From NCBI RefSeq assembly GCF_018304965.1, contig NZ_JAGQED010000005.1, positions 170,250 through 234,249 of the forward strand: a DNA stretch of 64,000 nucleotides, read 5' to 3'. A program made the position numbers and the translations under genes. The notes under the pieces were generated by a model that saw nothing but the letters and a program-made list of their open reading frames with translations, was not told the DNA's origin and searched no databases. The stretch is from Collimonas antrihumi (GTDB taxonomy: Bacteria > Pseudomonadota > Gammaproteobacteria > Burkholderiales > Burkholderiaceae_D). How positions within the stretch are numbered: position 1 is the stretch's first letter; each line of letters opens with the position of its first letter. This document shows, piece by piece, positions 21,371 through 30,540 of the stretch.

Positions 21371-22249
21371 ATGCAGTCCAGTCATCCTTTCGTCAATATC
21401 GCCGCCTATAAATTTATCACTTTCATAGATACAGAGCAGAAACGCCCTGAATTCCTTGCAATTTGTAAGCAATTGCAACTAAAAGGCACGATCTTGCTCA
21501 CTCCGGAAGGCATCAACCTGTTTCTGGCCGGCATGCGTGAGCAAATCGACCAGTTTCTGGCATGGCTGCGCGCTGACGAACGTTTTTCCGACCTGGAAGT
21601 GAAAGAAAGTTATTCCGAAAAGCAGCCTTTCACGCGCATGCTGGTCAAGCTGAAAGCTGAAATCATTACGATGAAGCACCCTTTGATCAAGCCGGAACTG
21701 GGTCGCGCGCCTGCGGTACAAGCCCAAACCCTGAAGCGCTGGCTCGACCAGGGTCATGACGATAACGGCCGGCCGGTGGTCATGCTCGACACGCGCAATG
21801 CGTTTGAAGTCGATGTCGGCACCTTTGAAAACACCATTGATTACCGCATCGAGAAATTCAGCGAATTTCCCGCGGTGGTCGCTGAGCACAAGGATGAATT
21901 GGCGGACAAGACGGTTGTCACTTTCTGCACCGGCGGCATCCGCTGTGAAAAAGCCGCGATCCACATGCAAAATATCGGCTACGACAGCGTCTATCAGCTG
22001 GAAGGCGGGATTCTCAAATATTTCGAAGAATGCGGCGGCGCCCATTACGACGGCGATTGTTTCGTGTTCGACTATCGTACTGCGCTCAATCCGCAACTGC
22101 AGGAGACCGCTACGGTGCAATGCTACGCTTGCCGTGCGGTGGTAACGCCACGTCAGCAACTGTCGCCGCAGTATGTGGCAGGCAAGTCCTGCCCGCATTG
22201 CCAGCCGGAAGCCGTCGCAGCGCCAACCGAAGCCGCGACCGCACTTTAA
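21371..22249 (+). CDS. trhO: tRNA uridine-34 5-hydroxylase (rhodanese family, YceA)
   Basis: 292 residues starting [15 protein letters not shown] at an ATG; upstream in-frame codons lie in the promoter and dnaE start and are not used. An N-terminal UPF0176-type domain ([17 protein letters not shown]) precedes a rhodanese domain. Its active-site loop [12 protein letters not shown] has the catalytic cysteine at 186. C-terminal cysteine pairs ([15 protein letters not shown]) may bind metal. TrhO makes ho5U34 in tRNA anticodons using O2. Length is slightly shorter than E. coli TrhO. Confidence 0.94.
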   Translation: MQSSHPFVNIAAYKFITFIDTEQKRPEFLAICKQLQLKGTILLTPEGINLFLAGMREQIDQFLAWLRADERFSDLEVKESYSEKQPFTRMLVKLKAEIITMKHPLIKPELGRAPAVQAQTLKRWLDQGHDDNGRPVVMLDTRNAFEVDVGTFENTIDYRIEKFSEFPAVVAEHKDELADKTVVTFCTGGIRCEKAAIHMQNIGYDSVYQLEGGILKYFEECGGAHYDGDCFVFDYRTALNPQLQETATVQCYACRAVVTPRQQLSPQYVAGKSCPHCQPEAVAAPTEAATAL

Positions 22250-22269
22250 TTGTAACGGCCAATAAAAAG

Positions 22270-22310
22270 AAAAGCCCGCTTGCATCACGCAAGCGGGCTT
22301 TTTACTTTTT
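22270..22310. terminator. Bidirectional intrinsic terminator
   Basis: The arms AAAGCCCGCTTG and CAAGCGGGCTTT form a GC-rich hairpin with an A-run on one side and a T-run on the other. It sits between the convergent trhO and flavodoxin genes and can serve both. Confidence 0.85.
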
Positions 22311-22327
22311 CAGCGATTATGCAACGA

Positions 22328-22903
22328 TTATTTCTTGAATTTCTGCGCAGTCTCGGCAACACGTTTGCCAAACTGCTTGGCAGTTTCAAGATCGCCAGCT
22401 GCCGGACCTTCTTCCGGCGAGGAGTCCGACGGACTTTGCGCCAGCGCACCGGAGAAGCCGCCGACGAAATTCACGTCGTTACGTTGTGCAGCTTTGCTGT
22501 TCGACGGCATCAAGCCCGTGCCGACCCAAACCATGCTGTGCTGCATCGCAAATGTAATCAGATAGCTCATGGTGGTGCCCTTGTCGCCATTCATGGTCGC
22601 CGAATTGGTAAAGCCGGCTGCTACCTTGTCCTTCCACTTCTGGCCGAACCACTGCTTCGACGATGTATCGGCAAATTTCTTGAACTGCCAGGAAACCGTG
22701 CCCATGTATGTCGGCGTACCAAAGATAATGGCGTCGGCAGCTTCCAGTGACGCCCAGGCGGCGTCGCTGAGGTTGCCTTCGGCATCGATGGCGATCAGTT
22801 CAGGCGTCGCGCCCGCTGCCCGCAGTACGCCGGCGTGCACGGCTTCAGCCTGGTTTTTAGTATGGCCGTAGCCGGAATGATAAACAATAGCAACTTTGGT
22901 CAT
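22328..22903 (-). CDS. Flavodoxin-fold NAD(P)H-quinone oxidoreductase-like protein (WrbA family)
   Basis: 191 residues, starting MTKVAIVYHSGYGHTKNQAE, where the FMN phosphate loop is residues 9-15. FGTPTYMGTVSWQFKKF and GFTNSATMNGDKGTT are the other flavin-contact segments of the WrbA/NADPH-dependent FMN reductase family. It probably reduces quinones by two electrons in the cytosol. The gene is divergent from a LysR-type regulator, which probably controls it. Confidence 0.85.
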   Translation of the reverse strand: MTKVAIVYHSGYGHTKNQAEAVHAGVLRAAGATPELIAIDAEGNLSDAAWASLEAADAIIFGTPTYMGTVSWQFKKFADTSSKQWFGQKWKDKVAAGFTNSATMNGDKGTTMSYLITFAMQHSMVWVGTGLMPSNSKAAQRNDVNFVGGFSGALAQSPSDSSPEEGPAAGDLETAKQFGKRVAETAQKFKK

Positions 22904-23303
22904 GACAATGCCCTTTTGAAGTAGGAGTCCGAGTGAAAGATAAGTAAATAGTTAAATAAATAGTTAAGTAAGCAAATAAACAGGTACGACAATCAACGCA
23001 ACAAATTTCTGAATTGCAGCGGGTCATGATATCCAGCGAACGAAAAGCCAAAATGACAGTCAAGCCAAGCATGGCTGGCACGAACTGAATCCGCGCTTTC
23101 ATATAATTGAATCATGATATATCCGAAAATTTATTTCACTATAGAAATACGTTATATGAATCCGCTGCATTATTTGGCACTATAGGCTTACAGAACAGCT
23201 TAAGACAGAAGCTAAATTCCAATATATCATTCAATTTATCTGAATGAAATTTTTGCAACTATTTGCGACAATTTTCTTCAAAATCCTTACTCGCCAAGCA
23301 GCA
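22904..23303. promoter_or_regulatory. Divergent intergenic region, flavodoxin/LysR
   Basis: 400 bp without a convincing gene, much more AT-rich than the flanks. It contains short iterations such as AAATAGTTAAATAAATAGTTAA near 22945. It should hold both promoters and LysR operator sites (T-N11-A type), but no single box stands out. Confidence 0.5.
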
Positions 23304-24269
23304 ATGAACCTGACGCTAGAAGCACTGCAAGTTCTCGACACGATCGCCCGCAAAGGCAGCTTTGCTGCTGCAGCCATCGAACTGGATCGCGTTCCGTCGG
23401 CACTCACTTATAGCGTCCGCAAGCTGGAAGAAGACTTGGACGTCCTGCTCTTCGACCGCCGCGGTCATCGCGCGAAACTGACTGACGCCGGTCAGGAATT
23501 GCTGACTGAAGGCCGCCATCTGCTGCTGGCCGCGCAAGAGCTGGAACGGCGCGTCAAACGTGCCGCGACCGGCTGGGAAGTGGAGTTGCGCATCGTCCTC
23601 GACAGCATCATCCCGTTTGACAGCCTGCTGCCGCTGATCGCTGCCTTCGATCGCCAGAATGCAGGCACCCGCCTGCGTTTTTCGCACGAGGCTTTGTCGG
23701 GCGTGTGGGAAGCGTTATTGTCGGATCGTGCCGACCTGGCGATTGGCGCCCCCCAAAGCGGCCCCGACAGCATTCGCATGAGCGGCGGTTTCCAGATCCG
23801 CCAGCTAGGTACGTTTGACTGGGTCTTCGCGATTGCCCCCGGCCATCCCTTGGCAAACGCGCCAGAACCGCTTACCGCCAGCCTGATCCAGCAATATCGC
23901 GCGGTAGCGGTTGGCGACACCGGCCGCACCCTGCCCAGCATTACATCCGGCCTGTTAAGCGGGCAAGATATCCTGACCGTGCCCTCCATTCCGGCCAAAC
24001 TGCAGGCCCAGCTCAGCGGCCTTGGCTGCGGCCATTTGCCGCGCTGGATGGCAGCGCCCTATTTTGCATCAGGCGCATTGATCGAAAAACAAACCATTGA
24101 AGCCAAACCCAGCGACAAGACGCAAATCGCCTGGCGCACGCCGGTCGTGGGGAAATCTCTCAAATGGTTCATTGCGCAACTCAGCGACCCTGCGATTCAG
24201 CACAGCCTGCTTGGATCGCCAGTGCCAGCATCGGCGCCACATCATCACGAATCGACCAACAATGTCTAA
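23304..24269 (+). CDS. LysR-family transcriptional regulator
   Basis: 321 residues starting [20 protein letters not shown]. The N-terminal winged helix-turn-helix is visible as [34 protein letters not shown] LysR substrate domain follows, with [19 protein letters not shown]. The ATG at 23304 gives the family start; an upstream in-frame ATG at 23244 would add 20 hydrophobic residues that LysR proteins lack. It probably controls the divergent flavodoxin gene. Its stop overlaps the gluQ start by 8 bp, so the two may be co-transcribed. Confidence 0.92.
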   Translation: MNLTLEALQVLDTIARKGSFAAAAIELDRVPSALTYSVRKLEEDLDVLLFDRRGHRAKLTDAGQELLTEGRHLLLAAQELERRVKRAATGWEVELRIVLDSIIPFDSLLPLIAAFDRQNAGTRLRFSHEALSGVWEALLSDRADLAIGAPQSGPDSIRMSGGFQIRQLGTFDWVFAIAPGHPLANAPEPLTASLIQQYRAVAVGDTGRTLPSITSGLLSGQDILTVPSIPAKLQAQLSGLGCGHLPRWMAAPYFASGALIEKQTIEAKPSDKTQIAWRTPVVGKSLKWFIAQLSDPAIQHSLLGSPVPASAPHHHESTNNV

Positions 24270-25155
24270 TCAAGCAAATTATATCGGCCGCTTCGCCCCC
24301 TCGCCCACCGGACCTTTGCATGCCGGTTCGCTGGTTGCGGCGATGGCCAGCTACCTGGATGCCAAGGCCAATCGCGGCCGCTGGCTGTTGCGGATGGAAG
24401 ATGTCGATGAGGCCCGCACCGCGGCAGGTGCGGCGGAATCGATCCTGGCAGATCTGGACACATTAGGCATGCATTGGGATGGCGAAGTAGTGTTTCAAAG
24501 CCAGCGTACGGGATTGTACGAAGCGGCATTCGACCGCCTCGGGCGATTAGCCTATCCATGCGGTTGCACGCGCCGTGAGATTGTCGACTCCCGCATCTGC
24601 GTGGCGGCCGACGGTGCGGCAGTCTATCCGGGCACTTGCCGCGACGGCCTGCCAGTTGGCAAGCCGGCACGCGCTTACCGCCTGCGGGTACCTGATCCGG
24701 GGCATATCGATGAACTGATTATTTTTGACGATCGCTGGCTTGGCCGCATGCAGCAACACCTGGCGATAGAAGTGGGAGATTTCGTGCTGAAACGCGCGGA
24801 TGGTTTTTGGGCTTACCAGCTCGCGGTGGTTGTCGACGATGCCGATCAAGGCGTTACGCACGTGGTGCGCGGCGCCGATTTGCTGGATTCGACCGCACGT
24901 CAGATTTACCTGCAGCGCCAATTGAAACTGGCAACGCCGCAATACCTGCACGTTCCGGTGATCACCAATGCGGATGGCGAAAAACTATCCAAACAGAACG
25001 GTGCGCAAGCTATCGACATCAAGCAACCGCTGCTTGCGCTGAGCAAGGCTGCCTGGTTCCTGGGGCTGGATGTCGGACAAGTAGACAGCGTCGCCGCGTT
25101 CTGGCCGCTGGCGACGACGGCATGGGCGAATCTCGAAATGACTCGCCAGAGCTGA
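24262..25155 (+). CDS. gluQ: Glutamyl-Q tRNA(Asp) synthetase
   Basis: 297 residues starting [20 protein letters not shown]. The class I HIGH-like motif is HAGS at residues 20-23 and the KMSKS-like motif is KLSKQ. Zinc-site cysteines lie in [10 protein letters not shown] and in YPGTCRDG. The protein lacks the anticodon-binding half of GluRS, as GluQ does. It attaches glutamate to queuosine at position 34 of tRNA(Asp). The start overlaps the LysR stop. Confidence 0.96.
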   Translation: MSNQANYIGRFAPSPTGPLHAGSLVAAMASYLDAKANRGRWLLRMEDVDEARTAAGAAESILADLDTLGMHWDGEVVFQSQRTGLYEAAFDRLGRLAYPCGCTRREIVDSRICVAADGAAVYPGTCRDGLPVGKPARAYRLRVPDPGHIDELIIFDDRWLGRMQQHLAIEVGDFVLKRADGFWAYQLAVVVDDADQGVTHVVRGADLLDSTARQIYLQRQLKLATPQYLHVPVITNADGEKLSKQNGAQAIDIKQPLLALSKAAWFLGLDVGQVDSVAAFWPLATTAWANLEMTRQS

Positions 25156-25195
25156 AAACCTTACTGGCAAGCTTATTGGCAACTTACTGGCAACC

Positions 25196-26764
25196 TTATT
25201 GGCGCTTCGGCAAGCCGCCCAGCAAGGCTGCCAACTTCACTTTTGGCGGTTTGCTCACGCCACCTGCCGGCGTTACGTTAGACGCTGCCACTTCAGCCAC
25301 GAGCGTCGGTTCGTAAGGCTTGAGGAACCATGGATCGATTTTTTCCCTGCGCGAAGGCGAAGTCGGGGTCGAAGTATAAGCACTACGTGTGTGCTGCAAG
25401 CTGCGGCCAGACGGCGCACCGCGGCCGTCGCTGCCACGTTCACCGCTGCGATCGCTACGCCGATCGGAACCGCGCCCGGAACGCTCACGCTCGCCGCTTG
25501 ACGGCTTGGCCACAAATCCTGTCAGCTCGGCGCGGACGAATTTGTACTTGATCATTTTTTCGATATCAACCAGCAAGCGTTCGTCCTTGTCGGCATATAA
25601 GGAAATGGCATCGCCGGAAGCGCCGGCACGGCCGGTACGGCCAATCCGGTGCACATAATCTTCGGCGTTATACGGCAAATCAAAATTGATCACGCATGGC
25701 AGTTCGGCGATATCCAGCCCACGCGCGGCGACATCGGTCGCCACCAGCACTTCGATCTCGCCCTGCTTGAATGCTTCCAGCGCCGCCATCCGTTCATTCT
25801 GCGTCTTGTCGCCATGAATCGCCGAAGCCTTGACGCCTTCGTTTTCCAGATGACGGGCCAGTTTCGATGCGCCGATTTTGGTATTTGAAAAAACGATTAC
25901 CTGCTTCAGATTGCGCTCGCGAATAATGTACGACACCGCCTCTGCCTTGGCTTGCTCATTGACGTGGTACATGGTTTGCGTCACGTTGTCGGCAGTTGCG
26001 TTGCTGCGCGCCACTTCGATCGTCACGGGATTTCTAAGGAACGTGGACGCCAGCTTTTTGATTTCGCCCGAGAACGTGGCAGAGAACATCAGGTTCTGCC
26101 GCTCTTTCGGCAACAGGTTGATGATGCGCTGCAAGTCAGGCAGGAAACCCATGTCCAGCATGCGATCGGCTTCATCCATCACCAGGATTTGCGTCTGCGA
26201 CAGGTTCAGCGTCTTTTGCTGGACATGGTCCAGCAGGCGTCCTGGCGTAGCAATCACGATTTCGATGCCTGAGCGCAAAGCCGCGGTTTGCGGCGCGATA
26301 TCGACGCCGCCGAACACCACGGTCGACCGCAACGGCGTATGGCGGCAATAGGCCTTGACGTTCTCAGCCACCTGATCGGCCAGTTCGCGCGTAGGAGTCA
26401 GAATCAAGGCGCGCACCGGATGTCGCGCCGGCGAGGCGCTGTTGTTGGCATGCGCCAGCAGCAACTGAATGATAGGCAAGGAAAAACCGGCAGTCTTGCC
26501 GGTTCCTGTCTGTGCCGCACCCATGACATCGCGCCCTTGCAATACCACCGGAATCGCTTCTGCCTGAATCGGGGTTGGATGGACATAACCCTGATCGTTC
26601 AACGCACGCAAGATATCCGGGGACAACCCGAAGTCTGCAAAACGGACGGTGGGCGTGGTTGGCACTGCTGGATCAGCATGAATCTCAGCATGAATCTCAG
26701 CTTGAATCTCAGCTGGAATTTCAGCTTGCTTGTCAGACTGTATCTCGGACTGTATCTCGGACAT
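25196..26764 (-). CDS. rhlE: DEAD-box RNA helicase, RhlE type
   Basis: 522 residues from an ATG at 26764. A GTG at 26809, preceded by GAGAG, could add 15 residues. Motifs in order are the Q-motif GYVHPTPIQAEAIP, AQTGTGKT, PTRELADQV, VMDEADRMLDMGF, SAT, and HRIGRTGRAG. The last ~110 residues are Arg/Ser/Gly-rich (RSGRGSDRRSDRSGERGSD), typical of RhlE tails. The N-terminus carries an unusual tetrapeptide repeat, EIQ/EIH preceded by A or S, encoded by a 12-bp tandem repeat. RhlE proteins unwind structured RNA in ribosome assembly and RNA decay. Confidence 0.95.
   Translation of the reverse strand: MSEIQSEIQSDKQAEIPAEIQAEIHAEIHADPAVPTTPTVRFADFGLSPDILRALNDQGYVHPTPIQAEAIPVVLQGRDVMGAAQTGTGKTAGFSLPIIQLLLAHANNSASPARHPVRALILTPTRELADQVAENVKAYCRHTPLRSTVVFGGVDIAPQTAALRSGIEIVIATPGRLLDHVQQKTLNLSQTQILVMDEADRMLDMGFLPDLQRIINLLPKERQNLMFSATFSGEIKKLASTFLRNPVTIEVARSNATADNVTQTMYHVNEQAKAEAVSYIIRERNLKQVIVFSNTKIGASKLARHLENEGVKASAIHGDKTQNERMAALEAFKQGEIEVLVATDVAARGLDIAELPCVINFDLPYNAEDYVHRIGRTGRAGASGDAISLYADKDERLLVDIEKMIKYKFVRAELTGFVAKPSSGERERSGRGSDRRSDRSGERGSDGRGAPSGRSLQHTRSAYTSTPTSPSRREKIDPWFLKPYEPTLVAEVAASNVTPAGGVSKPPKVKLAALLGGLPKRQ
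26680..26763 (-). repeat. Seven degenerate 12-bp tandem repeats inside rhlE
   Basis: On the plus strand the units read GAATCTCAGCAT, GAATCTCAGCTT, GAATCTCAGCTG, GAATTTCAGCTT, GCTTGTCAGACT, GTATCTCGGACT and GTATCTCGGACA. They encode the first ~30 residues of RhlE as a repeated four-residue unit (S/A-E-I-Q/H/P). The unit length is a multiple of three, so copy changes keep frame. Confidence 0.9.
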
Positions 26765-27021
26765 GGTAGTTGGCGGCCTTCGGTGCAATATGCACTCCAA
26801 CAAAGGCACTATTTGCTCTCAATTGAATTCGTGAATTTCGTGTCGGCCCATTGACAGCGGTCAGTCCTTGCCAGGACAAACAACCGCGCCGTCATTCAAG
26901 CCAAATGATTGTGGACGTGCCATAACGGGCACTACAAGTCGGATTATTACTTTGACATCATTGCCGACATGTTTTATACCACAGTCGCGCATTATACGCC
27001 TAGCTGGGAAATTGCTCAGGT

Positions 27022-28047
27022 TCAGATCCCGAGCTCATTAAGCGGCCAGCGCGGCCGGACATTGAATCCATATGAACGCTGCGCCGCCTGCGGATTGATT
27101 TGCAAGCGCATCGCGCCGGCAAAGGCGATCATGGCGCCGTTGTCGGTACAAAACTCCAGTTCCGGGTAGTACACCCGGAAGCGCCGCTTTTCAGCTGCGG
27201 TATTGAGGGCGCTACGCAATTGCTGGTTAGCGCCCACTCCGCCCGCAATCACCAGGCGTTTGAGGCCGGTCTGCTTGAGAGCTGCCAGGCATTTGGCCAG
27301 CAACACCTCAACCAATGCGTCGACAAAGGCACGCGCGATATTGGCCTTGTCTTGCTCACAAATATTGGTCGTATGATTTTTGACAAGAGTCAGTACTGCC
27401 GTTTTGAGACCGGAGAAGCTGAAATCCAGATTTTTCGAATGCAGCATCGGCCGCGGCAACTGATACACCGATGGATCGCCGAATTCAGCCAGACGTGAAA
27501 TCGCGGGACCGCCAGGATAGCCGAGGCCAAGCAACTTGGCCGATTTATCGAACGCTTCGCCGGCAGCATCGTCCAGTGTTTCCCCCAACAAACTATATTG
27601 CCCGACACCATCAACCCGCATCAATTGCGTGTGACCGCCCGACACCAGCAACGCAACGAACGGAAATTTTGGCGGATCGCTAGCCAACAGCGGCGATAAC
27701 AAATGCCCTTCCAGGTGATGCACGCCCAGCACGGGTTTATCCAGCGCCAGCCCAAGGCCGCAAGCGATCGATGCACCTACCAGCAGCGCACCGGCCAAGC
27801 CCGGTCCCTGGGTATAGGCGAGGGCATCGATATCATGCCGCGCGATGCCGCTTTCGGCCAGCACTTGCTGCAGCAGAGGAATCGCGCGCCGGATGTGGTC
27901 GCGCGAAGCCAGCTCCGGCACCACGCCGCCGTACTGCTCATGCATCGCTACTTGCGAATATAAGGCGTGAGACAGCAAGCCGCGCTCGGTGTCGTAGAGC
28001 GCAAGGCCGGTTTCGTCACAGGAAGATTCAACGCCGAGAACAATCAT
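27022..28047 (-). CDS. tsaD: tRNA N6-adenosine threonylcarbamoyltransferase
   Basis: 341 residues starting [19 protein letters not shown] at an ATG at 28047; codons upstream are not family-like. The metal site is HLEGH at 111-115, with [11 protein letters not shown] and [14 protein letters not shown] of the ASKHA fold. With TsaB/E it transfers threonylcarbamoyl to A37 of ANN-decoding tRNAs. Length is standard. Confidence 0.97.
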   Translation of the reverse strand: MIVLGVESSCDETGLALYDTERGLLSHALYSQVAMHEQYGGVVPELASRDHIRRAIPLLQQVLAESGIARHDIDALAYTQGPGLAGALLVGASIACGLGLALDKPVLGVHHLEGHLLSPLLASDPPKFPFVALLVSGGHTQLMRVDGVGQYSLLGETLDDAAGEAFDKSAKLLGLGYPGGPAISRLAEFGDPSVYQLPRPMLHSKNLDFSFSGLKTAVLTLVKNHTTNICEQDKANIARAFVDALVEVLLAKCLAALKQTGLKRLVIAGGVGANQQLRSALNTAAEKRRFRVYYPELEFCTDNGAMIAFAGAMRLQINPQAAQRSYGFNVRPRWPLNELGI

Positions 28048-28124
28048 GGGTGGGGCAATATTTATACAATGCCGCATTGTAAAGGAAAGCGCGGCCGACG
28101 CACGAGGCAATGCACGGGCGTCAA

Positions 28125-28316
28125 TTAATCCTTGCCCAGTTGCTGCATCGCCTGACGCATGAAAGCCAGTTGCCGCGAAAATCGGGTGCAAGCGGTGCAG
28201 GTCCACAGATGTATGCGGACCCGAATCCGGGTTAATGGCGATAAATTGCTATCCTGTGCCTGAGACAGGAGTAATTGCGTATCGCGACAGTGGGGGATCA
28301 AACGCTTATATGACAT
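28125..28316 (-). CDS. Small zinc-finger anti-sigma factor (zf-HC2 type)
   Basis: 63 residues starting [13 protein letters not shown] at an ATG at 28316. The sequence [11 protein letters not shown] gives the H-x3-C-x2-C arrangement of zinc-associated anti-sigma proteins (H36, C40, C43), and C10 is a plausible fourth ligand. There is no membrane segment, so it should be cytosolic. It lies 126 bp downstream of a sigma-factor gene on the same strand. The layout recalls the Neisseria sigma-E/MseR pair, where a similarly small protein holds the sigma factor. That parallel is inference from size, motif and order. Confidence 0.78.
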   Translation of the reverse strand: MSYKRLIPHCRDTQLLLSQAQDSNLSPLTRIRVRIHLWTCTACTRFSRQLAFMRQAMQQLGKD

Positions 28317-28442
28317 AAATATGACATAAAAATAAATTAACTGGCTTGGCGAGCTTTTCGGTAGCAATGAATAGTCGCGCCACGGATGCAATACTTACAA
28401 TGAAATTCGGATTATCTTATAGCTTGTCTCAAGATCGGCGGT

Positions 28443-29024
28443 TCAAGATTGCACGCCGAACCAGTTCAATTGCAAGCATTCCCGTAGCCGGGCACGTGCC
28501 CGGTATAGCAGTACCCACGCATTCGCAGCGGTGATATCCAGTTCTTTACAAATCGCCTCGGTATCCAGCTCCAGCCATTCCCGCATCATGAAAATACGTC
28601 CGGTTTTGGCTGGCAATTTGTCGATGCACAGTTGCAAAATATCGAAAAACTCCTTGCGCTCCAGTGTCTGGTCGGGACTTCCCCAACTGGGCGTTGCTTC
28701 CACCGCGTGCCCTCTAGATGCAAATAAAGCATCGATCATCTCGGCGTCGCTACGGTCATCGTCATCGTCGGTATTCAGCAGCTGTGTGCTCAACTGTACT
28801 TCGCGCTTGCCCCGTCGCAGTTGATCCAGCAATTTGTGTTTAAGGATGCCAATGACATAGGTTTTGAATGAAGACTGCTGCTGAAAACGGTCTGGATGCT
28901 CAAGCACCGCGAGGATGGTTTCCGAGACGGCATCTTCGGCCAGAGCGTCATTGCGCAACTGCAGCGCGGCAAAACGCACTAGTTGCGGTCGCAATGTTTC
29001 AAGCAGGCTAGGATCAAATGCCAT
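28443..29024 (-). CDS. ECF-type sigma-70 family RNA polymerase sigma factor
   Basis: 193 residues from ATG 29024. Sigma region 2 is seen as LAEDAVSETILAVLEHPDRF and FKTYVIGILKHKLLDQLRR. Region 4 is seen as LPAKTGRIFMMREWLELDTEAICKELDI and TAANAWVLLYRARARLRECL. An acidic linker (NTDDDDDRSD) joins them. Only regions 2 and 4 are present, which defines an ECF sigma. The cognate partner is probably the 63-aa zinc protein downstream. The signal could be oxidative or metal stress by analogy with other ZAS pairs, but no target promoter was identified. Confidence 0.9.
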   Translation of the reverse strand: MAFDPSLLETLRPQLVRFAALQLRNDALAEDAVSETILAVLEHPDRFQQQSSFKTYVIGILKHKLLDQLRRGKREVQLSTQLLNTDDDDDRSDAEMIDALFASRGHAVEATPSWGSPDQTLERKEFFDILQLCIDKLPAKTGRIFMMREWLELDTEAICKELDITAANAWVLLYRARARLRECLQLNWFGVQS

Positions 29025-29221
29025 ATAAACCCGGATAGGAAAAACCAAGAAAAAATCAAGAACGAGCACCGGCTCAGCCAAACTCCCCGCAGGCCTGTTC
29101 GACAGGCGAAGATTTTACCTGATGGCCATCAACTAAGGCTGGTAAAGTAAAATCGCTGCATATTTGTCCCGCTTGTGTCCACCTTCATTCATTGCCCGCA
29201 AACCTCGATCGTTACCTATAT

Positions 29222-30232
29222 ATGAAAAATATTCCGCCAGCCGAACCGTTCCCCGCCGCTCGCTTCATCAAGGAAATCGGGCGCGGGAAGGATGGCGCGC
29301 GCAGCCTGTCGCGCAACGATGCGCATGATTTATACGCTGCCATGCTGGATGGTCGCGTCTCTGATCTGGAACTGGGCGGAATCCTGTTGGCGATGCGCAT
29401 CAAGGGCGAATCGGTAGAGGAGATCGCCGGTTTTCTGGAAGCAGCGGAAGCGTCATTTACACAAATATCGCTCGCGGCCGATGCGGACGCAAACGCTGCA
29501 AGCGCCCGGCAGTACGCACCGGTTGTCATCCCCAGCTACAACGGCGCGCGCCACATGGCCAACCTGACCCCTTTGCTGGCGATGTTGTTGGCGCGTGAAG
29601 GCGTACCGGTGCTGTTGCATGGCGTTTTGACAGATCCCGGCCGCGTCACCAGTGCCGAAGTTTTTCAAGCGCTGGGCCAGCCGATCTGCAGCAGCATCGA
29701 GCATGCACAGCGATGTTTTGCCAAACACCTGCCAGCCTTCATGCCGATTGATGCGCTGGCGCCGAAAATGGCAAGGCTGCTCGCCATGCGGCGGATTCTC
29801 GGCGTCCGTAACTCAACCCACACGCTGGTCAAGATCATGCAGCCGTTTGTGATTCCTGCCCTGCGCCTGAGTTCGTACACGCATCCGGAATATCTGGCGA
29901 TGCTGACTGCTTATTTCACGACTACCGCTGCGGCTGAACGCGGAGATGTGTTTTTAATGCGCGGCACTGAGGGTGAAACGGTAGCCAATGCCAGGAAGGC
30001 GCAAAAAATCGACTGGTTACATGGCGGCACCCAAACCACGCTGGTAGAGAAACAAAACATCGCCGACGAAATCCCGCCCCTGCCCGAGCAGCGCGACGCC
30101 GTCACTACCGCTAGCTGGATACAGCAGGCACTGGCGCAAAAGGAGTTGATTCCGAAACCGATTGCCGAACAGGTCGAACAATGCCTGAGGGTTTCCCATG
30201 CTCTGTACATGCAATACAATGAATCACAGTAG
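29222..30232 (+). CDS. ybiB: YbiB-type DNA-binding protein (TrpD2 family)
   Basis: 336 residues from an ATG at 29222. The fold is that of anthranilate phosphoribosyltransferase: an N-terminal helical domain (LSRNDAHDLYAAMLDGRVSDLELGGILLAMRIKGES) is followed by VIPSYNGARHMANLTPLLAMLLA and an alpha/beta domain. The catalytic glycine-rich PRPP loop of true TrpD (GTGGD) is absent, and SYNGARHM stands there instead. This matches TrpD2/YbiB, which binds nucleic acid and does not make tryptophan. It is divergent from the sigma-factor gene. Confidence 0.88.
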   Translation: MKNIPPAEPFPAARFIKEIGRGKDGARSLSRNDAHDLYAAMLDGRVSDLELGGILLAMRIKGESVEEIAGFLEAAEASFTQISLAADADANAASARQYAPVVIPSYNGARHMANLTPLLAMLLAREGVPVLLHGVLTDPGRVTSAEVFQALGQPICSSIEHAQRCFAKHLPAFMPIDALAPKMARLLAMRRILGVRNSTHTLVKIMQPFVIPALRLSSYTHPEYLAMLTAYFTTTAAAERGDVFLMRGTEGETVANARKAQKIDWLHGGTQTTLVEKQNIADEIPPLPEQRDAVTTASWIQQALAQKELIPKPIAEQVEQCLRVSHALYMQYNESQ

Positions 30233-30540
30233 TCAACAAACGGCAATTCCCCAAGGGAACTAATTCTTTCGAGGAAGAACAAACACCATTGATTGACGAT
30301 GCCAAGAGCAGATACATGTACTATCTGGCAGCCGACCGCTCACTGGTGTTGTCGTTAAGCGTTTCATATTGCGAGCATTCTTAGGTTAAAGCTTAAACAG
30401 ATTCGATAGCGCAACGCAAATATAATCAAGCAAGGAGAGTGCGCCTGGCTGTTAAGTAGGTAGTTCGCCCCATTCATCTGCCATACGGCAACTTGTCCAG
30501 CAGTCGTCCTTTGCTGCAAGACTAACTTTCTGGAGGATCC
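30233..30540 (+). promoter_or_regulatory. Intergenic region upstream of the antiporter operon
   Basis: 308 bp with no supportable gene. A TATAAT at 30421-30426 is the best -10, with no good -35 at 17 bp. It would give a leader of about 110 nt before the antiporter gene. A strong GGAGGATCC ribosome site precedes the ATG at 30541. Confidence 0.4.

Noticed and set aside
26680..26763. CRISPR-like array
   Set aside because: The units are contiguous 12-mers with no spacers and lie in a coding region.
29222..30232. trpD (anthranilate phosphoribosyltransferase)
   Set aside because: The PRPP-binding glycine loop is absent and there are no trp genes nearby; the sequence fits YbiB/TrpD2.
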